The notes beneath the pieces are model-generated. The model worked only from the letters and a program-made list of their open reading frames with translations, ran no database searches and had not been told where the DNA came from. The translations under genes and the position numbers were made by a program. A DNA stretch of 64,000 nucleotides from Deltaproteobacteria bacterium (GTDB taxonomy: Bacteria > Desulfobacterota > Syntrophia > Syntrophales > Smithellaceae): positions 1 through 64,000 of the forward strand of contig JAAYDW010000077.1 of assembly GCA_012729055.1 (NCBI GenBank), read 5' to 3'. Of this stretch, positions 25,365 through 35,261 are shown one piece after another; position 1 is the stretch's first letter; each line of letters begins with the position of its first letter.

Positions 25365-27185
25365 TTATTCGCCTTCCCGATACATGCTTTCAATCAAGTC
25401 TTTGAATTGCGCGTTGATGGATTTTCTCTTGACTTTCATGGTCGGGGTGACTTCCCCGTCCTCCGTGTAGAGCTTTTTGTCGATGATCCGGAATTTGCGG
25501 ATGTTTTCCACACGGGACACCTGGTTGTTCACCTTGTTGATTTCTTCCTGAATGAGGGCAACGATTTCCGGCGCGCGGGTCATGGAGGCATACGTCGTAA
25601 ATTGGACTTTGTTGTCCTGGGCGAACTTGGTGACATTCTCCTCGTCGAGGACGATAAGCGCCGACAGGTATTTCCGGCGGTCGCCGATGACGACGGAGTC
25701 GTTGATGTAGGGCGAGAATTTCAGAAGGTTCTCCAGATACTGGGGCGCGACGTTCTTGCCGCCCGCCGTAATGATCAGGTCTTTCTTGCGGTCGGTCAGT
25801 TTGAGATAACCTTCTTCGTCAATCATGCCCACATCGCCGGTATGCATCCAGCCGTCCACCAGGGCCTCCCGGGTGTTCTCTTCATCTTTGTAGTATCCCT
25901 TGAAAATGCCCGGATGTTTGACAAGGATCTCTCCGTCTTCTGCAATTTTGACCTCCGTACCCGGAATGGCCTTGCCGACGGTTCCCACTTTAAAATCCAC
26001 TTCACTCGACATGTGCGTGATGCCGGTGGTTTCGGTCATGCCGTAGCCTTCGCGGATCGGAATGCCGATGCTCTGGAAGAACTTGAGAATCTCGTGGGAA
26101 ATGGGTGCGGCGCCGGAAACACCTACCTTGACGCGGTCAAAGCCCAGCCGCTCTTTCAGTTTCCGGAAGACGACAAAGTAAGCGATATAGTAGGACAACG
26201 CGAGCCCGAGAGGGACTTTTTTCTTGGCCAGGGCGATATTGTTATAGCGTGTTCCGATCTTGACGGCAACGTCGTAGAGGGTGCGCTTAAGCCAGGTCGC
26301 GTCGGCCATTTTGAGCACAATGCCGGAGTAGTATTTTTCCCAGATGCGGGGAACGGCGTGAAACATGGTGGGTGAAATTTCCATCATGTCCGCCATGACG
26401 GTGTCCGTGTTTTCGGTAAAGTTGACGATTTGTCCCACGGACAGGTGGTACATGATGTCGAAGATTTGCTCGTAGACGTGGTTAAGCGGCAGAAAGGATA
26501 TCGTTTCGTCTTCGTTCGTCAGCGGAGTAACCTGGGCGGCGGAGTGGGCGATCCACAGATAGCCTTCATGCGCCAGAAGCGCGCCCTTCGGCGGTCCGGT
26601 GGTTCCCGAGGTATAAATAATTCCCGCGATGTCGTCCGGCTGCGCCTGTTCGGTCAGCTGCGTGAAGAGGTCGGGATTTTTTCGGTCTTCTTTTTTGCCG
26701 AGCTCTAGCAGCTGATCGAAGCTCATCAGCATGGGATCTTCAAAATGCTTGAGGCCTTCCATTTCCCAGACAATGAGTTTGCGCAGCATCGGCGTTTTGG
26801 AGCGGAAAGCCAGAGCCTTGTCCAGCTGTTCTTCATCCTCACAGATATAAACCACGGCGTCGGAATGGCCCACGACGTATTCGCATTCCGCCACCGGATT
26901 GGTCGTGTAAACGCCCACCCAGGCGCCGCCCGCGCAGACGATACCCAGCGCCGAATAAAGCCATTCCGGCCGGTTTTCTCCGATGATGGCGACATGGTCC
27001 CTGTACTTGACGCCCAGAGCGTGCAGGCCGAGGGTCACGTGCTTGACGTTTTCGAAATATTCTTTCCAGGTGATATCGTGCCAGATGCCGTAATCCTTTC
27101 TTCTCATGGCAATGTGATCCGGCTGCTTTTTGACCATGTTCAGAAATGCCTTGGGTAACGTCTTACTTGCCAATGACTCCGTCAT
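25365..27185 (-). CDS. AMP-forming acyl-CoA ligase, last gene of the liv-type operon
   Basis: 606 residues, adenylate-forming. Motifs: GIIYTSGTTGPPKGAL (about 187), EGYGMTETTGITHMS (about 385), GWMHTGDVGMIDEEGYLKLTDRKKDLI (about 440) and the late Lys region PTMKVKRKSINAQF. Only 64 bp from livF, same strand, ribosome site GGAG, so part of the importer operon. This suggests the transporter brings in a carboxylic acid that is then activated to its CoA ester. Related in length but not close in sequence to the synthetase at 11268. Confidence 0.9.
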   Translation of the reverse strand: MTESLASKTLPKAFLNMVKKQPDHIAMRRKDYGIWHDITWKEYFENVKHVTLGLHALGVKYRDHVAIIGENRPEWLYSALGIVCAGGAWVGVYTTNPVAECEYVVGHSDAVVYICEDEEQLDKALAFRSKTPMLRKLIVWEMEGLKHFEDPMLMSFDQLLELGKKEDRKNPDLFTQLTEQAQPDDIAGIIYTSGTTGPPKGALLAHEGYLWIAHSAAQVTPLTNEDETISFLPLNHVYEQIFDIMYHLSVGQIVNFTENTDTVMADMMEISPTMFHAVPRIWEKYYSGIVLKMADATWLKRTLYDVAVKIGTRYNNIALAKKKVPLGLALSYYIAYFVVFRKLKERLGFDRVKVGVSGAAPISHEILKFFQSIGIPIREGYGMTETTGITHMSSEVDFKVGTVGKAIPGTEVKIAEDGEILVKHPGIFKGYYKDEENTREALVDGWMHTGDVGMIDEEGYLKLTDRKKDLIITAGGKNVAPQYLENLLKFSPYINDSVVIGDRRKYLSALIVLDEENVTKFAQDNKVQFTTYASMTRAPEIVALIQEEINKVNNQVSRVENIRKFRIIDKKLYTEDGEVTPTMKVKRKSINAQFKDLIESMYREGE

Positions 27186-27249
27186 AGTTTCTCCTTGATC
27201 ATTTTAGAACCGTCAACTCATGTCCTTTTCATCTTCCCTCAACCCCGGG

Positions 27250-28031
<782 letters not shown>

Positions 28032-28032
<1 letters not shown>

Positions 28033-28811
28033 TAGGCCGCTCCCTCCTCTCCGAGGTAAGCTCTGATGACTTCCGGATGCTTCTGAACCTCCCGCGGAGG
28101 TCCCAAAACGATTTTCTGCCCCTGGCTCATGGCAAAAATGCGATCGGATATCCCCATGATCATGTTCATGTCGTGCTCGATCAGCAGGATCGTCACATTG
28201 TAATCTTCCCGGATGTCCTTGATCCAGATGGTGAGGTCGTCTTTCTCTTCCGTATTCATGCCCGCCGACGGCTCGTCGAGCAGCATGATTTTGGGCTCCA
28301 GCGCCAGCGCGCGTCCGACCTCCACCAGCTTTCGCTTGCCGTAGGCGAGGCTTCCGACAAACTGGTCCCGGACGGATTGCAGCTCCAGAAAATCGATGAT
28401 GTGCTCCACCTTTTCGCGATGGGCGATTTCTTCCCGGGCGGCCCGCGAGCGCTTGCCCCACATGAAAGCGCCGCTGAAAACGCCCGTGTCCATAAAAATG
28501 TGGCGGCCCAGCATGAGGTTGTCCATCACCGTGGCGTTGGCAAACAGTTCAATGTTCTGAAAAGTGCGCGCAATACCTTTTCGGGCGATTCGGTCGGGAG
28601 TTTTCCCCACCAGGTTTTCTCCTTCCAGTTTAACGGTGCCTTCGTTGGGATGATAGATCCCGCTGATCAGATTAAAGATGGTTGTCTTTCCCGATCCGTT
28701 GGGACCGATGATGGAGAAGATTTCATTTTTATCAACACTGAAGCTGATATCATCAACGGCTTTCAAGCCGCCGAAACTGATGCTCAAATGTTCGATATCG
28801 AAATAGCCCAT
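28032..28811 (-). CDS. livG: Liv-type ABC transporter ATPase LivG
   Basis: 259 residues. Walker A GPNGSGKTT, signature LAYGKRKL, Walker B IMLLDEPSAGMN and the family's long insert (SGAFMWGKRSRAAREE). Start at 28811 (MGYFDIEHL) because GAGG lies 7 bp upstream; the frame is open upstream to 28877. Works with LivF, LivH and LivM. Confidence 0.95.
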
Positions 28812-28892
28812 TGCTTTTCCTCTTGTCTGTCCAAAAAGGTCAGGTCTTGCGGGGGCGTGAAAAGTCCGCCCCCGCAAGATGGGGACGCCGTT

Positions 28893-30089
28893 TTAGTGCC
28901 GGCTGATCTCGTTTTCCGTCCAATCCTGAAGGACGATATTTTCTCCTTTGGGTCCGGCCTGCCAGATCTGAACCGACCGGGGGGCCTTGTGATAGTTGGG
29001 CTTCCAGGTAATTTTCGGACCGACGCCCTGGAAATTCTTCAGGCTGTCCAGTTCCTTCTTTACCGCTTCCGTACTCAGGTTTTTGCCCGCCTTTTTCATC
29101 GCCTCAAGCAGAGGTTCCCCGACGACGATTCCGGCCTGATAGAAGATGCCCCAGCGCTCCGTGGGCGCCAGTCTTTCCTGGGCCTTTCGATACTTATTGA
29201 TCAGCGGATGATCGGCAAAGGACGGAATAAAGAACGCGCTGGAAATCACGGCTTCCTTGGACCACAAACCGTCGGTGATCTTGTTCATGAGCGGATAATC
29301 CGACAGGTTGTAGGAATGGAACCACTGCGGACGGAATCCCTGAGAGACGCTGGTTCTCAGGGCAATGGCCGCCTGGGTCGGAGCGCAAAAGCCGATGACC
29401 GCTTCGGCGCCGGAGGCTTTCAGTTTGGCCACCTGCGAGGAAAGATCGCGCTCGGTGGGCTCAACGGGAAGCGCGGCCACCAGTTCCATTTTATACTTGC
29501 TCAGGCGGTATTTTACCGAATCCAGAGCATCCAGGCCGTAGTCATCGTTGTTATACAACATGGCAATCTTCTTAAATTTCTTTTTTTCGACGGCAAATTT
29601 GGCCAGGATGCTGGCGTCGTCTTCATACGTCGGCCAGATGTTCCACAGGTAGGGATTGTGCGGATCCCAAAACGACCGGGCGCCGGAGCAGGGGGAAATC
29701 CAGATGATTTTATTATCGAGAAGGATTTTGTAAACGGACTGACAGCAGGCCGTGCCCACGCCGCCGACAAAGGCGAAAATGCCGTACCGTTCAATCAGTT
29801 CTTTAACGGCGGCGACGGTCTGGGAAGGATTGTACTGGTCATCGCGCACGAAGAATTTAATTTTGCGGCCGTGAATGCCGCCTTCTTCGTTGACAATATC
29901 GAAAAGGAGTTTACTGCCGCGCGCCACGGCGCCCCACGGCGCCGCCGGACCCGTCTGAGGCCCCCAGGCGGCGATACGGATTTCCTTGTCGTCAAACCCG
30001 CGCTCCGCTGCCGCTTGCCCGGCTTGAGTAAACAAAAAAACGGCAAACAGACAAACAAGCATAACCCTCGTTATTCTTTTCAAATCCAT
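28893..30089 (-). CDS. ABC transporter periplasmic substrate-binding protein, LivK-like
   Basis: 398 residues, signal peptide about 1-28. Periplasmic-binding fold type I: IRIAAWGPQTGPAAPWG, ELIERYGIFAFVGG, then IGFCAPTQAAIALR. This subgroup is common next to acyl-CoA ligases and may bind aromatic or other organic acids instead of amino acids. GGAGGAAGG precedes the ATG. The ligand cannot be read from the sequence. Confidence 0.9.
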   Translation of the reverse strand: MDLKRITRVMLVCLFAVFLFTQAGQAAAERGFDDKEIRIAAWGPQTGPAAPWGAVARGSKLLFDIVNEEGGIHGRKIKFFVRDDQYNPSQTVAAVKELIERYGIFAFVGGVGTACCQSVYKILLDNKIIWISPCSGARSFWDPHNPYLWNIWPTYEDDASILAKFAVEKKKFKKIAMLYNNDDYGLDALDSVKYRLSKYKMELVAALPVEPTERDLSSQVAKLKASGAEAVIGFCAPTQAAIALRTSVSQGFRPQWFHSYNLSDYPLMNKITDGLWSKEAVISSAFFIPSFADHPLINKYRKAQERLAPTERWGIFYQAGIVVGEPLLEAMKKAGKNLSTEAVKKELDSLKNFQGVGPKITWKPNYHKAPRSVQIWQAGPKGENIVLQDWTENEISRH

Positions 30090-30206
30090 AGCCCTTCCTC
30101 CTTAGTTAGTGACATGCAAAACGTTTTCGTTGTCATCGACAAATGTCCGTCGGGGTAACACTGTTTGTGAAAAAAACGGACATCCTTACCGGTCTTTGTG
30201 AAGCGT

Positions 30207-30713
30207 CTAGCTTTTGTACCACCTGCCTCCTTCCTTGAGAAAAATGAAGCCGATATTGACAACCGATTGCCGGTCGGTGCCTTCATAGGCAAACGTCACT
30301 TCCACTTCCACCTGGGCGATTCTGCTCGCGGTGGTGATGCTCTTGGGATTTTTATTGTCCTCGATGTAGCTCACCCGGACGATCTGATAAGCCACGACGG
30401 AATACGGGGCGGCTTGGGCTTCGGCCAGATACTGCCGATACGTATGCGTCCGGAGATAAGCGGATGACGGGGCGAAACAGGCGTACACGGCAGGATAATC
30501 CCGGCGGACTTCCGCATCGAGAAATTTTCGGGCGGCCTGGAGCACCGCTTTTTCCTCGCGATCAACGGCTGACCCGCAAAAGGCATTCGGAGTCAGACAC
30601 AAGACCGGAACAGAAGCAAGCAGGAATAAGAGAATTCTCCAAGGGGTGCGGGGCGTCATCTGCCGCCGCAGCCTTGCCATGGGTCTTGTCATACCGGAAA
30701 ATATTGCGTTCAT
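30207..30713 (-). CDS. exported protein of unknown function inside the liv operon
   Basis: 168 residues. A hydrophobic signal or anchor at about 25-46 (ILLFLLASVPVLCL), then a compact domain with KAVLQAARKFLDAEVRRDY, YACFAPSS and a strand-rich end VNIGFIFLKEGGRWYKS. This outline resembles NTF2-like folds but no family is certain. It lies between the permease gene (5 bp away) and the binding-protein gene, so it belongs to the operon. An in-frame ATG at codon 19 or 8 could be the true start. Confidence 0.65.
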   Translation of the reverse strand: MNAIFSGMTRPMARLRRQMTPRTPWRILLFLLASVPVLCLTPNAFCGSAVDREEKAVLQAARKFLDAEVRRDYPAVYACFAPSSAYLRTHTYRQYLAEAQAAPYSVVAYQIVRVSYIEDNKNPKSITTASRIAQVEVEVTFAYEGTDRQSVVNIGFIFLKEGGRWYKS

Positions 30714-30718
30714 GCTGC

Positions 30719-31594
30719 CTACACTTTCTTCACCCAGTGTTTTGCGAACAAGCCGCTGGGGCGGACGCAGAGCACCAAAACGATGACGATAAAAGCTGTA
30801 ATCGGTTTCCAGACCGGCCAGGCATAACCGAAGAAATTTTCTAAAAGCCCCATGATGGCGCCGCCGATCAATACGCCGGGAATGCTCATGAGTCCGCCCA
30901 GAACCGCGGCGGCGAAGGCTTTTAAGAACGGCTCCATCATGAACTGCGGATCCAGAATGGTTTTGGCGGTGAGCAGCACGGCGGCGATGAGTCCGATGAC
31001 CGAGCTGAAGGCCCAGGAAAAAGCAAAGACACGGTCCGTGTTGATGCCCATGATTTTAGCTGCGTGCTTGTTTTGCTGGGTTGCCCGCATGGCTGTTCCC
31101 AGGCTGGTGCGATTGAAGAAAAAATACAGGAAAACCATGACGACGGCGGCAATGATAAAGACCGCCAAAGCCCACTGGCTGATGATAAATCCCTTGATGG
31201 GTTCGTATGTGACCATGTAGGATATCGGAAGAGAAAATTCCTGTTGTTCTGCGCCCCATTTCCAACTGGCAAAACCCATCAGCAGCATCTCCACGCCCAG
31301 CGTGATAACGATCAGACTCAGAAGCGTCGGATTTTTAGCCGGCCTGAGGAAAAAGTACTGGACCAGAATGCCCAGCAAGGCAGCAAACACAATAGCCGCA
31401 AGCAGAGCCACCCAGAAGGGACAATGATAAAACGTCAGCAGGTGAAAAACAATAAAAGTGGAAAACATGGCCATTTCTCCTGCGGCAAAGTTCATGACCT
31501 CCGACGTTTTATAGATAATGACGACTGCCAAGCCAAAAAGACCGTAGCAGGCTCCCATCGCCAATCCTTCAATCAACAGTTGTTCGAAAGGCAT
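30719..31594 (-). CDS. livH: Liv-type ABC transporter permease LivH
   Basis: 291 residues, about eight hydrophobic helices. The start FEQLLIEGLAMGACYGLFGLA and the late loop AVLGGLMSIPGVLIGGAIMGLLENF (the EAA-like coupling segment) are typical. GGGGAAG stands 3-6 bp before the ATG. 113 bp from livM. Confidence 0.93.
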   Translation of the reverse strand: MPFEQLLIEGLAMGACYGLFGLAVVIIYKTSEVMNFAAGEMAMFSTFIVFHLLTFYHCPFWVALLAAIVFAALLGILVQYFFLRPAKNPTLLSLIVITLGVEMLLMGFASWKWGAEQQEFSLPISYMVTYEPIKGFIISQWALAVFIIAAVVMVFLYFFFNRTSLGTAMRATQQNKHAAKIMGINTDRVFAFSWAFSSVIGLIAAVLLTAKTILDPQFMMEPFLKAFAAAVLGGLMSIPGVLIGGAIMGLLENFFGYAWPVWKPITAFIVIVLVLCVRPSGLFAKHWVKKV

Positions 31595-31707
31595 ATCTTC
31601 CCCCTATTTCATCCGGTTTTCCGTTTTTGACCATTTAGAAGATTCCATCCGGTGTATCCCACTCCTAAAAGCAATCGTCGCTGAACGCTTCCGGTGTGCT
31701 AACGGAT

Positions 31708-32778
31708 TTAAAAAGGCCAGGTTTTCCAGTATTTTTTTATTCGGATCCAGACGCCGAAGATTCCCATCGGTTCAAAAATCATGATGCCGATCATGACAAA
31801 CCCCAGGGCGATGGCGCTTAAGTTATCCATTCCCGTGATGGACAGCCAGCGCTGCGAAATGGCCGTCAGGAAATCTCCGACGTAGGGAACGTCCTTGATG
31901 TTCTTGAAAAGGGCGTACATCAGGTAGGTGATAAAGGCCGCTCCCGTAATGGAGCCCATGATCGAGCCCAGCCCCCCCACGACAATCATGACCAGAAAAT
32001 AAATCGACAGAAACATGTTGAAGGTGATGGGATCGAAAAATCCGAGAACGAAGGCAAAAAGACCGCCGGCAATACCGGCATAAAAGGCGCTGACGGCAAA
32101 GGACAGGGTTTTGTAAATCGTAAGGTTGATGCCGATCACTTCGGCGGCGATGTCGCTGTCCCGGATGGCGACAAAAGCGCGCCCCACTTTTGTTTTTAAA
32201 ATATTAACAGCTCCCAGGACCATGAGGATGGCGATGATGAGAACGAGATAATACTTGCTAAAGTCTGTGGTGAGGGTGAGATTCCAACCCAGTTGTGGAA
32301 TTCCGATATTCAGATCAGGCGCCCTGAGGCCTGAGCGGCCGCCGAACACTTCCATATGGCCGATAATGTGCATGATGGCCAGACCGAAAGCCAGTGTGGC
32401 GATCGTCAGATACGGCCCTTCCAATCGCAGGGCCGGCAGGCCCAGAATGAATCCGAAAAAGGCCGCGATAAAGGCTGCAAGGATGAGCGCCGGGAAAAAG
32501 GGAATGCTCAGTTTTGTCATTAAAAGCACTGTTGCGTAAGCGCCGATGGCAAAAAAACCGGCATGGCCCAGGGATATCTGTCCGGTCGAGCCGACCAGAA
32601 TATTGAGACCCACGGCAAGAATCACATGAACCATGATGAGATTGAAAAGGTATAAGTAATAATTGGTTGCTATGAGGGGAAGGGTGAAGAGCGCGACCAT
32701 CAGAACGATTGTCCAGAAAAGAATGGTCCCGCTTTTGAAAAGCTCGATATCCTCGTAATACGCACGCTTCATGTCCAT
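31708..32778 (-). CDS. livM: Liv-type ABC transporter permease LivM
   Basis: 356 residues, nine to ten hydrophobic helices. NILVGSTGQISLGHAGFFAIGAYA at about 58 and the coupling loop VVGGLGSIMGSITGAAF at about 270 are family marks. First gene of the importer operon; a promoter lies about 75 bp upstream. An ATG two codons downstream is equally possible as start. Confidence 0.93.
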   Translation of the reverse strand: MDMKRAYYEDIELFKSGTILFWTIVLMVALFTLPLIATNYYLYLFNLIMVHVILAVGLNILVGSTGQISLGHAGFFAIGAYATVLLMTKLSIPFFPALILAAFIAAFFGFILGLPALRLEGPYLTIATLAFGLAIMHIIGHMEVFGGRSGLRAPDLNIGIPQLGWNLTLTTDFSKYYLVLIIAILMVLGAVNILKTKVGRAFVAIRDSDIAAEVIGINLTIYKTLSFAVSAFYAGIAGGLFAFVLGFFDPITFNMFLSIYFLVMIVVGGLGSIMGSITGAAFITYLMYALFKNIKDVPYVGDFLTAISQRWLSITGMDNLSAIALGFVMIGIMIFEPMGIFGVWIRIKKYWKTWPF

Positions 32779-33096
32779 GAGATCACACGCTCCTACGGTT
32801 GGAAATAGAAGGGTTGATTACATCTGGTACAGCTTCGCTTACGTTGCCATTTTTAAACGGGAATGACCTGGATATGTCAAGACGTTTGAATTTCTGAGGT
32901 TAAAATTGGTAAAGACCATATTTCTCCTTAAGAAAATCTCAACTCCTCATCATAACCAGTATGCATCGCCGTGATTCATTCGAGCAGGACATCACCTCAG
33001 CATTTATTTCATAGCGTGCACTTTTATTACATCAAAACTTTTGTGTCAATGTGAAATAATCAATACCGTTTCCATACAAGATATGTATGGAATTAC
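32779..33096. other. 318-bp regulatory gap upstream of livM
   Basis: No gene. AT-rich. It holds the promoter at 32852-32880 and a second weak candidate on the minus strand (TTGACA at 33049-33044 with TAAAAG 17 bp away). Likely the site of control by the PAS-LuxR protein encoded just upstream. Confidence 0.5.
32852..32880 (-). promoter_or_regulatory. candidate promoter of the liv-ligase operon
   Basis: Minus strand TTGACA (32880-32875), 17-bp spacer, TTTAAA (32857-32852), about 74 bp before the livM start. First box is consensus, second moderate. Confidence 0.6.
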
Positions 33097-34440
33097 CTAG
33101 GGAAGGCTTAAAAGATAGGAGCGGAGATTCACTTTCTGGTTGTTTATCCCCATTTTTTTACGGATGCGGTACCGGTAGACATCGACGGCACTGCTCGAAA
33201 CACTTAAGACATCTGCGATCTCTTTGCTGTTCTTTCCGTCTTTGATCAGGTGTGCCACCTGGATTTCCGTTGTTGTCAGGCTTCTGAAACGATTGGATAG
33301 TTTTCGCGAAAAGGGCGAAAACATTTCTTCCAGGTTGGAGGCGATGAGATCATGATAGATTTGGCGACTTTGTTCAGAGCCCGCCTTGCGCAGTTTTCCC
33401 AGATTAGGCATAATTAACTCCTTAATGCTGGACATGAGCGTCTGTTCCAGTTCTTCACGATCTTCCGCCCGTTGCTTCAGCATTACTCTCAAAGCGGTGT
33501 TCAGTTCCTCCAGTTTGTGGGTCTTGACGAGCAGTTCGCTTCCTTTTTCCTCAAGTTCCGTAATGTCGATGACCGAGCAGACGTGCTTTCTTGTTCCGGG
33601 AATGAGGCAGTTTGCGCTCAGCATGTTTTTAATGTTCCCCTGGCTGTCCACCAGACGGAATTCATACGTCCGGGGGGCCAACTCGGGATCAATGCGCCTC
33701 AGGCGGTGATATTCTTCCAGCCTGCTGCGGTCTCTTTCATCAATCAGGTCTACCCAGGTCCTCTTTCCCTCCCAATCTTTTATCTTGTAACCGGTCACTT
33801 TTTCGAATTCCGAGTTGATCAGAGACAGGGTTTTATCATCTTCAATGATGACGGTAGCCGTTCCCGTCGTTTCAAAAATCGTGCGGTAGAGGTTTTCCGA
33901 CTCCATCAGCTTTTTTTCCGTCATCTTCTGCTGTGTGATGTCCATCGCGCTTCCCAGAACGGCCTGTTTTCCTTCAAACGTAATCGAGGCAACCACCTCC
34001 AGAACCCACCGGATTTCATTTTGCCTGGTGACGATGCGATATTCGTAGGGTATGACCAGCGATCCGGTTTTCATGGCGAAGGCATTTTTCTTAACACTCT
34101 CTTTATCTTCGGGATGAATCAGAAAATCCGCCGGTTTTCCGATGATTTCTTCCTGCGCGTACCCCGTATAAGAGGCAATGATGGGATTGATCAGACGGAA
34201 TTCTCTCTCCAGGAGGATGTAGTAACCGCCCAGCGATTTTTCCAGGATGGTATTCTGAATGCCCTGTTTTTCCGAAAGGAGGCGGTTTTCCTTTGTCAGC
34301 TTTTCGATTTCAGACTCCAGAAGCTGGATCCTTTCCTCAAGGTAAGATATTTTATGCTCATTCTTCATGGGAAAAACCAACCGTAGTGTATGGGGCCCCG
34401 GGCCTTCCTGCCGGTTTCCTGCCGTGTTTCTGTGTAGCAT
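33097..34440 (-). CDS. cytoplasmic PAS-PAS-LuxR transcriptional regulator
   Basis: 447 residues, no membrane helix. A short coiled coil (about 26-70) is followed by two PAS domains (about 72-185 with a PAC tail, and 190-310), a helical linker, and a LuxR-type HTH at the C-terminus (LTTTEIQVAHLIKDGKNSKE, ending KVNLRSYLLSL). Probably senses a small molecule and controls the importer operon 320 bp downstream on the same strand (inference from position). Start unclear: ATG 34440 has a weak GGGG; ATG 34368 fits the coiled-coil start better but lacks a ribosome site. Confidence 0.85.
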   Translation of the reverse strand: MLHRNTAGNRQEGPGPHTLRLVFPMKNEHKISYLEERIQLLESEIEKLTKENRLLSEKQGIQNTILEKSLGGYYILLEREFRLINPIIASYTGYAQEEIIGKPADFLIHPEDKESVKKNAFAMKTGSLVIPYEYRIVTRQNEIRWVLEVVASITFEGKQAVLGSAMDITQQKMTEKKLMESENLYRTIFETTGTATVIIEDDKTLSLINSEFEKVTGYKIKDWEGKRTWVDLIDERDRSRLEEYHRLRRIDPELAPRTYEFRLVDSQGNIKNMLSANCLIPGTRKHVCSVIDITELEEKGSELLVKTHKLEELNTALRVMLKQRAEDREELEQTLMSSIKELIMPNLGKLRKAGSEQSRQIYHDLIASNLEEMFSPFSRKLSNRFRSLTTTEIQVAHLIKDGKNSKEIADVLSVSSSAVDVYRYRIRKKMGINNQKVNLRSYLLSLP

Positions 34441-34496
34441 AGAACCCCGGGAGGGATAAACCGGTATTTTACGCCTTCGGACTCGTCCTCTGCCGA

Positions 34497-35261
34497 TCAG
34501 CAGGACGCAGGTTCGGCAGCCCGGGCATAGCGCCAGCCCATGTAAATGGCCGCCAGAACGAACAGGCAGCGCAGCGGCGCCTCCGGAATGAACTGTGCCG
34601 TGATCCCGCCGAAAAAGGCGCCGAGAAGAATGCCCGGCACCATGCCGACAAGCAGCCGGCCGGCCACATTACCCAGGCGCCAGTGGGTAAAGGCGCCGGC
34701 CAGGCCGGTGGGAATCATGACGAGCAGGGAGGTGCCCTGTGCGGCGTGCTGCGTGAAGCCCGCCAGAAGAATCAGCGCGGGTACCATGATCGCTCCGCCG
34801 CCCACGCCGATCAAACCGGAAAGAAATCCCGTCACGGCGCCCGTAACAAGGAGGATGAAAAACGAGGCGCAATCGGGCAGCCCGCCGAGCGGGCTTGCCA
34901 AAACGGGTTTGAGCAGAAGCAGCACGGCGCAAAAAATGAGAAAGGCGCCGAAAACTTTTTTCAGTTGCCACCCGGGAAGGCGGTCGGCAAGGCGCGCGCC
35001 GGCTGCGGCAGTGAGGACGGCCGGAACCGCGAGGATCAAAGCGGCGTTCCAGTCGATTTGCCCGGCATAGCCGTACGTCAGCGCCCCGCTGACACCCGTA
35101 AAAACGAGCACCGCCAGGGACGTCCCCTGCGCGCGGCACTGATCGAGGGCGAACCATCCGACCAGCAGCGGGATCATGACAATGCCGCCGCCCATGCCGA
35201 TGAGGCCGCCGAAAAGTCCGGCGGCGAGGCCGATTGCAAAACTGATCCCTGTCGTTTTCAT
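34497..35261 (-). CDS. TSUP-family (TauE/SafE) sulfite/sulfonate exporter-like protein
   Basis: 254 residues, eight hydrophobic helices in two related halves: GLFGGLIGMGGGIVMIPLLV and GFLSGLIGVGGGAIMVPALI, the duplicated TauE motif. Moves sulfur-containing organic or inorganic anions; substrate unknown. The ATG overlaps the MFS stop (ATGA), so coupled. Start 35261 has AAGG upstream. Last gene of the murI operon. Confidence 0.88.
   Translation of the reverse strand: MKTTGISFAIGLAAGLFGGLIGMGGGIVMIPLLVGWFALDQCRAQGTSLAVLVFTGVSGALTYGYAGQIDWNAALILAVPAVLTAAAGARLADRLPGWQLKKVFGAFLIFCAVLLLLKPVLASPLGGLPDCASFFILLVTGAVTGFLSGLIGVGGGAIMVPALILLAGFTQHAAQGTSLLVMIPTGLAGAFTHWRLGNVAGRLLVGMVPGILLGAFFGGITAQFIPEAPLRCLFVLAAIYMGWRYARAAEPASC

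Noticed and set aside
28077..30158. 693-codon open frame on the plus strand opposite livG and the binding-protein gene
   Set aside because: It covers two genes with complete ABC-transporter motifs on the other strand; composition is typical of an antisense frame.
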